Assembly (NCBI GenBank): GCA_950295325.1
Contig: OX485805.1
Location: forward strand, 5,828,501-5,892,500
From: Polytrichum commune
Taxonomy: Eukaryota; Streptophyta; Polytrichopsida; Polytrichales; Polytrichaceae
Reading direction: 5' to 3'
DNA length: 64,000 nt
Part shown: piece after piece, positions 58,173 through 64,000 of the stretch
Numbering within the stretch: the first letter of the stretch is position 1
Layout of the letters: each line of letters begins with the position of its first letter
Translations under genes and position numbers: made by a program
Notes under the pieces: generated by a model
Seen by the model: the letters and a program-made list of their open reading frames with translations, nothing else
Databases searched by the model: none
What the model was told of the DNA's origin: nothing

Positions 58173-61100
58173 ATGGAGCTTCTAGCATCGGCAGGGCCCA
58201 AGCTGCTGCTCCCGAACCCTCGCCCCCACCGGAGCACCAAAGCTTCGAACTCCCTTGCTCCTGTCGTTCACAGCGAATGTCGTGGTGCAGGAAACAGTGC
58301 AGATTGTCGAATTCACAGTGCGGGGAGGGTTTGTAATGCTGGTCGGGGCATTGTTTTAGGTGTAAGGTGTTCCAATCCTAGCAGGTCGAATGGCGGAATT
58401 GCTTCTGCTGCTGAGATGGTGCCCCCTGGCACAATCGAGTGAGTGGAATTGTACTCTTTTAAAAATGATCATTTCATTGCGGTTCTAGATGGAGGCCGAT
58501 GGGCTGAGCTTTGATTCCCTTGATAATTAGAGTAGTGACGGTGCATTAGCGCTACCTTCTCGATCTGGAGACTCGTCATCACAATTTCATTCATGTCATT
58601 GGGCAGTTTAGTCCCCTCTCAGTTCACGCTCTTCTTGAAAGAAATTGCATTCGTTTTTGTTTTATTAATGATGCAGAGCCTTAGAAGCATTCAAATTTGG
58701 CTGAGGAACTTGGATTCTAAGGTGACAGTCTTATTACTGGTCTGGAGCTTTGGACAATTTGGTCACAAAATGCTATTCATTAAGCCATTACTAACAATTT
58801 TATTGTCTATCAATAAAAAATTTTAGGCTCATTTTTGTTCTGATTGTAGCTCCCAAGGAGATCTCTTTCTTCGAATGTACGAGACTGTCGATGCTGTTGT
58901 TATCAATGAACAAGTGCTCTCTGTTGTCAAACCAGGGAAATGACTCGCTCAATTTTGTGGTTTGTGTAATGTATGGGGTCAGTCCTTTTCCACTTACTGC
59001 GAAGGAGTGTCGCACAAGCATGACAAGATCAGGGAAAGAAGGAAACATGAGAGATGAGGATCCTCTTCAACCAGGGGATGTGTTTCTGGCACCTCGACAG
59101 TCTGGAAGGGTCAGTTATTCTCCATTAACTTTGCTCATAATTAGGTTTTTCCGTGCATTTCCTTTGGATGTGAACATGAACCTTCAATCATGGTAGATGT
59201 TTTTCTCCATGTTACGAATGCAATGAGGTTAATCAAATACTTAAGTCTTAAACTTTTGTCAGGTGTGGATTACTAGTCCTTTGAGTTGTTTACAATGTCA
59301 TGAATGTCTTTAAATGCCTCGTATACAGTGTGTCAAGTTAATAAGTGGAATTGCTGTCTTCACGTGGCTAAAAGACAGTGAGCCCCCTCCGCATAAAATG
59401 GACAAGTGCTCTCACGAGAAGATATGCAAAAATGAGTAGTTAATTCCCTACAAAGATTCTGTTTAGGATCACATAAAACATAGAGAAAGTTGTAGTGCTA
59501 CTTGCCTTTTCAAACATGTATTGTGGAATCAATGCACTTTTATGGCAATTGAAGTCATACACTAAATGATCTGACTGGTTTATGCAGATAGGAGGATCAA
59601 GAGCTCCAGAATCTGGCTACCCAGAAATTGATGCTGGAAAGACAAGATTCCAGCACTCATATCAAAGGCCACTGGACTGTGTAGGAGGAGGAGCACCGAC
59701 ACCTCTCTCAAGTATTGTAAGCTTCACAAGCCTGCACTGATTTGCAATTTCTTATGCAGCTGCTCTGTGGTTGCAACATGTGCGAGTGCCTAGTGAAGCC
59801 TTTCTGTGAGTGAATTATCCTTCCCATTCAGTGTACTCACAAGGAGGATTGCAGTTGCTGCTCTTGGATCATTAGAAAACCAGTCGTTCATAGAACTTAA
59901 CCTTTCCTTTAGTTTCATGTAATGGATGTGTTCAATCAATCGAGTTACATATAGCCAGTTTTTGTTGAACCAGAATGCTGCTACCATAGTATCATTGATG
60001 GATAGAAAGGGTTATGTTGTTGCAGGCAAAGGCAGCAATTCCACTGTTGATAATTGCCCCCTTTTTGGGTTTTGGTGCTCGCTGCATAGTTGACTACATT
60101 CATGCTCAAATTGAGGATCAGGTGGGTAGAAGGTTTGCAGAGATGGAGTCGTGGCAAGCTCGGCACCGTCCGCGAGTGAAACGTTGGCAGCATATTCTGG
60201 ACGAAGATCGTGATGAATATGACACTGAGCCACTGCAGCCTTCAGCATCATATGAGTACCAAGTAAGCTGCATCTGCAGTGCTGCCTATTATGGTTCTTG
60301 AGTACATCTGTAAGACATTTGCAGCAGAACCACTGTTACAGCCTGCAAACTGCTCTTTAATCAACAACCAGAATACTAGATGGGCACACAAATTCATATG
60401 ACGCACTGCTATGTTCTTTAATGAATGAGCACACCTGTGCATCTCTAAATTTCTATGCACACATTCCCGAACCTTAGATTTGTAGGGCTCACACAATCAA
60501 AGTGTAAAAGCTGCTGGTTCTGCTAGTTGAATGTCCTGTCTTGTTGAATGCCTCAAGAATAGGCGGGCATATATCTTAAACCTTTTTGTAGACAATGGAA
60601 AGGGCTTACACTTGTCTCAAAATTGTCTGATACCTCTAACACCATCTTTTGTGTCTGTACAGAGTGACCCCTGGTCAAGAGAATTTCACCAACCAACAAC
60701 CACAAGGGATGGGACAAAGGTTAGTCCTGAATACTTCAAGAGAAACACACTTTGATAAGCCAAGTTTGAGACATATCTTGAGCTTGAAGTCTATGACCTT
60801 GTAGACAATGCAAGGGCTTACACTTCTCTTAAAATGGTCCAACACCTCTAACACCATCTTTTGTATTTGTACAGAGTGACCCCTGGTCAAGAGAGTTTCG
60901 CCAACCTACAACCGCAAGGGATGGAACAGAGGTTAGTCCTGAACACTTCAAGAGAAACACAGTCTGATAAGCCAAGCTTTCACTTGATTAACCTATTGAC
61001 TAAGCTCTAGGACCCTTTGCCAAGGGTTCAGGTGATGATTCTTGCAAACAGATCAAATGAGTACTGTAGAGTATTATTCTACAGGAACAAATGAACCAGG

Positions 61101-61340
61101 AAATACCTTACAGGATATTTTTCTGATGTTTAATTATGTCTCAAAGACTTCACATTGATGTGTTCATGGCAGCAGTTTCCACCAGATACGGAGACCGAGG
61201 AAGAACGCAGGCTGAGACAAATGTACGAGTATGAGGCACTTCAGAAGTCGTATACCCAGCTGGAGCCTCTCTACGAGAAATTCTTGGTGGACAGTGGTTT
61301 AAGCAGATCAGGTTACTGGCGTGGCGCAGGTGAGAGCTGA
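58173..61340 (+). CDS. Probable plastid-targeted membrane protein of unknown function
   Basis: Exons: 58173-58438; a second exon ending at 59109 (start probably 59019, the least certain boundary); 59588-59716; 60026-60262; 60663-60719 and/or 60875-60931; 61173-61340. Phases agree throughout. The product is about 315 residues with one 57-nt exon, about 334 with both. The N terminus (MELLASAGPKLLLPNPRPHR..., Ser/Arg-rich, few acidic residues) looks like a chloroplast transit peptide. Exon 4 begins with a hydrophobic segment (AAIPLLIIAPFLGFGARCIV), then a charged stretch (EDQVGRRFAEMESWQARHRP). The C terminus is charged and probably helical (TEEERRLRQMYEYEALQKSY). I do not recognise the family. 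The spliced, lesion-free structure argues for a real gene. Confidence 0.75.
60588..60978 (+). repeat. Tandem duplication (~212 bp) carrying a 57-nt exon
   Basis: Copy 1 (from 60588) and copy 2 (from 60801) share the intron branch and acceptor region (CTAACACCATCTTTTGT ... ACAG), the exon starting AGTGACCCCTGGTCAAGAGA, the donor GTTAGTCCTGAA and the downstream intron sequence to GATAAGCCAAG. The exons encode SDPWSREFHQPTTTRDGTK and SDPWSREFRQPTTARDGTE. Confidence 0.92.
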
Positions 61341-64000
61341 AGCAAGCAGGTATTGCCAGCAGTCCAAACAGCTTTTCAGTAATTGCTGGATTCTTAATAT
61401 ACCTGGTACATAATGGCCTTGCCATGGTCTTATTGCAACCTTCATGAATTATTGATGAAGGTTTTATGCTTGTCATGTGTAGACCAGTTTCGCCTGCCTT
61501 TAAGACTACTGTTGTAATGCTACCACAGGCTTAGAGTGCCCCATCTGTTAGAGAATATTGTTGCTATGTCAATATTTGGTTTTGCAGCTCCACTGCTGCC
61601 CTAAATTTTGTAGAAGTGATAGGTATGTAGGCCACAATGGGCCTGCTTGTTCATTTGGTTATAACCTGAGATATATAACTCGCGTTTGTCTTGTGATATG
61701 TCACAAGATGATAGAATATCTGTGTACCCATCCATTTCAAAGAACTTACTGTGCATGGCAGTACTGTTTTACATGGCAGACTTTGGTTGGCAGGTTCTGT
61801 TGCTATCAAATCTGCAAAAACAAGTCATTTGAATCTGAGATATCAAAACACTCCATCAATCTTGTCAAGATCGAAAGACTAGAATGCAATGCATGATCAA
61901 AGCTTACTCCAATTAATAAGGCATATGAAAATTTAGGTCATCCACCTTATGTATTGTGCACACTATTCCACAGTACACAAATACAAGGTGTACTTTCCTG
62001 AGAATGCTAAAGTCTTCAGCATTATTCTTGAGCTTACTTGTGTTCTTGAGTTGGGAAGATGACAACATCTTAGTTCTTGATTTCATGAGAAATGCGAAGA
62101 AAGCATCATCCAACAAATACTTCCAAACCACATTCTTTGCAGCTTTGTAGCCATTGAACTTCTCCATACAAGCGATCTGTGGTGGTGGCTATCTCAGCAA
62201 TATTGTTCCTACCCATATTTGTAGCTTTGTATATCCTCCACATTAGGTAGCCGACCCATTCACAAGCAGTTAAAAAATTTAGCACATATGTGTTTAGGTA
62301 TTATCAAAGACAAAATTTCCCATGTAGAGATATAGAAATTAGAAGCAAGTCAAATATTTTCATAATGTTTTCCACAAAAATCAAATTATTATGAGTTTTT
62401 GAAGTGGATATCATTTTTGACATATGCTCCTGCTATAGGCTACCCTCTTTCCGATCAATGATCATTTACAAACTAGCTATCAACTTAGTCATATAGTAGA
62501 GGCACCTATTCCCAATCAAGACCCCATCAACAATTTGAAGGTAATAGAATTCCAATCAGGCCAAGACTCAATTTCAATCATGTTGGGGCTCAAATTTGAT
62601 CAAGCCAGAACCAATAGTGGCATGACACATGTCCTGGTTTTGAGTGTTAAATTGAGGAAGAATGAGTGGTAACGACATACTCTAGACATTGGCAATATGT
62701 TCAAGCCAACTTTTGACTTCAAAAATTCACAGTAAATTTAATTGCAAGGGATAAAATTAGCGAAATCTCTTCCTACACAAGAAAAATTTGCACCACATTT
62801 ATTCTTCAAATATGTCAAATAATCTGAAGTGATTGGTTATGGGCACCTCTATTGTAGGCATTTTGCTAAGTTGGAATTTGATCATGACATATCAGCAATG
62901 ATCAGCTATTCATATTGTGTTGCACTGAAATACATTGGCCTAAGCTGCGAAAATGGGATGGTGGTCAGGAATGGGACGGCTACCTTAGATGTGATAGTCA
63001 AATACAGTTCTCTCATTGAATTGGTGTGTTTGTTCCCAACACTTCAAATGGATGCCAAGGCTAGATACCACTCATCCACAAGCCTGCCAAGCATTTTTAA
63101 AGATCATGCATGCACAGGCTTGTATTTTTGGTGGCGAGAAGAAATGGGACTTTTTTTGTGCTTCTAAATGGCCCCTTTTTTAAATAAATGGTAAATTTAT
63201 CATGAGAGATGAAAGTTCCCAGACAGAGCTCTCAAGATGACAATACGTCAGTGTCACAAATCCCCGACCCCTATTCAGGGACATCCACAAACATAGTAAT
63301 AGAGGATGATACAATTCCAAGATCATAAGATCGCAAATCAGGCCTCATGCATATAATCGCTGAAAACAAATGGTGGGTGCAGCTCAGATTCATCTACCCT
63401 TTGAAAGGATTGAAAGAGGAATGGTGCAAGACATTCATGCATTTCCAACATAGGACAACAAGAAAATCAGTAAAGAGTGGTATTCTTGTCCTCAAAAGCC
63501 CCAGGGAGATTCCCACCAAATCAGCAAGACGATAATCTCAAATTAAAACATGTTACACAGAAAACATTGCCATAGTTACTCATAAGAAAAACACCAATAC
63601 TCAAAGTAAGACCCAGTGATCACTTTTGCAATATTAAATTGCAGCCAGGTGAAGGTCTTCGTACAAAGTCAGGTCTTGGACTACTCTTGCCTATGAAAAA
63701 TGCAACATAAAAAAGCTCATCACAACTTTGTGGTGTCGAGCATTTCTCCCAAAAGATCAGATATCAGCAGAATAATTTGACAATTATACTACACTCTGAC
63801 AAAATTCGGAGACACTATCACACGTTTCACTGCTAATTGCAGCAGTATAACTGGACAGGCAACCAAATGTTTCACAGGTCCTGTCCTCAGAGAGCCATAT
63901 TTTACATAGGCAAGTTGTAACTTTCACACTAACACAAGTGGCAATGTCATGACAGGAGACCCAGGACAGGGAACAAGGATTGCTGCCAGTCAAGATCATC
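61341..64000. other. 3' region of the plastid-protein gene, then AT-rich spacer
   Basis: 61341 to about 61900 probably includes the 3'UTR. No supported coding region follows. 63200-64000 has a composition like transcribed UTR of a neighbour, perhaps on the minus strand, but no motif or splice pattern supports a call. Confidence 0.4.

Noticed and set aside
63784-63999. Minus-strand 71-residue frame at the right edge as an exon
   Set aside because: No domain or splice context; it could equally be UTR of a gene outside the window.

Overview
This is nuclear DNA from a plant. The genes are split by short GT-AG introns, and the coding content is a GABA/amino-acid permease family of plant type plus a gene with a plastid-transit-like N terminus. 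Between the genes lie AT-rich spacers packed with plant-type transposons (MULE, hAT, PIF/Harbinger-like, Ty1/copia, Ty3/gypsy). I cannot resolve the clade from the sequence. I saw no rRNA, tRNA, CRISPR or operon-like arrangement.

Layout. 1-2741 (-): a decayed Mutator-like (MULE) transposase with two recognisable introns and several lesions. 4.2-6.0 kb (+): a truncated third copy (C) of a GAT1-like transporter gene. 6.7-9.5 kb: two ~600-bp PIF/Harbinger-like MITEs in inverted orientation, one carrying a nested hAT-type insertion. 10.5-11.9 kb (+): an internally deleted hAT transposase gene. 12.4-17.2 kb (+): intact GAT1-like transporter gene A (7 coding exons, 466 aa). 17.2-21.9 kb: no supported gene, but microsatellites, a poly(A) tract, a GC-richer block and a degenerate tandem repeat. 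21.94-30.44 kb (-): a very young Ty3/gypsy-type LTR retrotransposon. 30.4-32.6 kb: a decayed ORF with a RING-like cysteine/histidine pattern. 35.5-37.7 kb: an element with ~270-bp terminal inverted repeats around decayed unknown coding sequence. 38.0-40.1 kb (+): a decayed multi-exon transposon-like gene with a possible methyltransferase motif. 40.7-46.6 kb (+): intact transporter gene B (466 aa, about 95% identical to A), with a 616-bp hAT-type MITE in its last intron. 49.3-49.7 kb: a minisatellite. 50.4-57.6 kb (-): a defective Ty1/copia element carrying a 954-bp solo-LTR-like insertion. 58.2-61.3 kb (+): a gene for a probable plastid membrane protein of unknown function, with a duplicated 57-nt exon.

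The host genes are transporters A and B (with relic C) and the 58-61 kb gene. A, B and C share a leader exon and a 5'UTR intron and point the same way, so they are a dispersed tandem family pushed apart by transposon insertions. A and B keep identical exon structure and phases, but they differ in upstream sequence and in the last intron, so their regulation may differ.

Coordinates of splice sites were read by eye from GT/AG signals, phase agreement and, for A versus B, comparison between copies. Family names come from motif recognition, not database searches.
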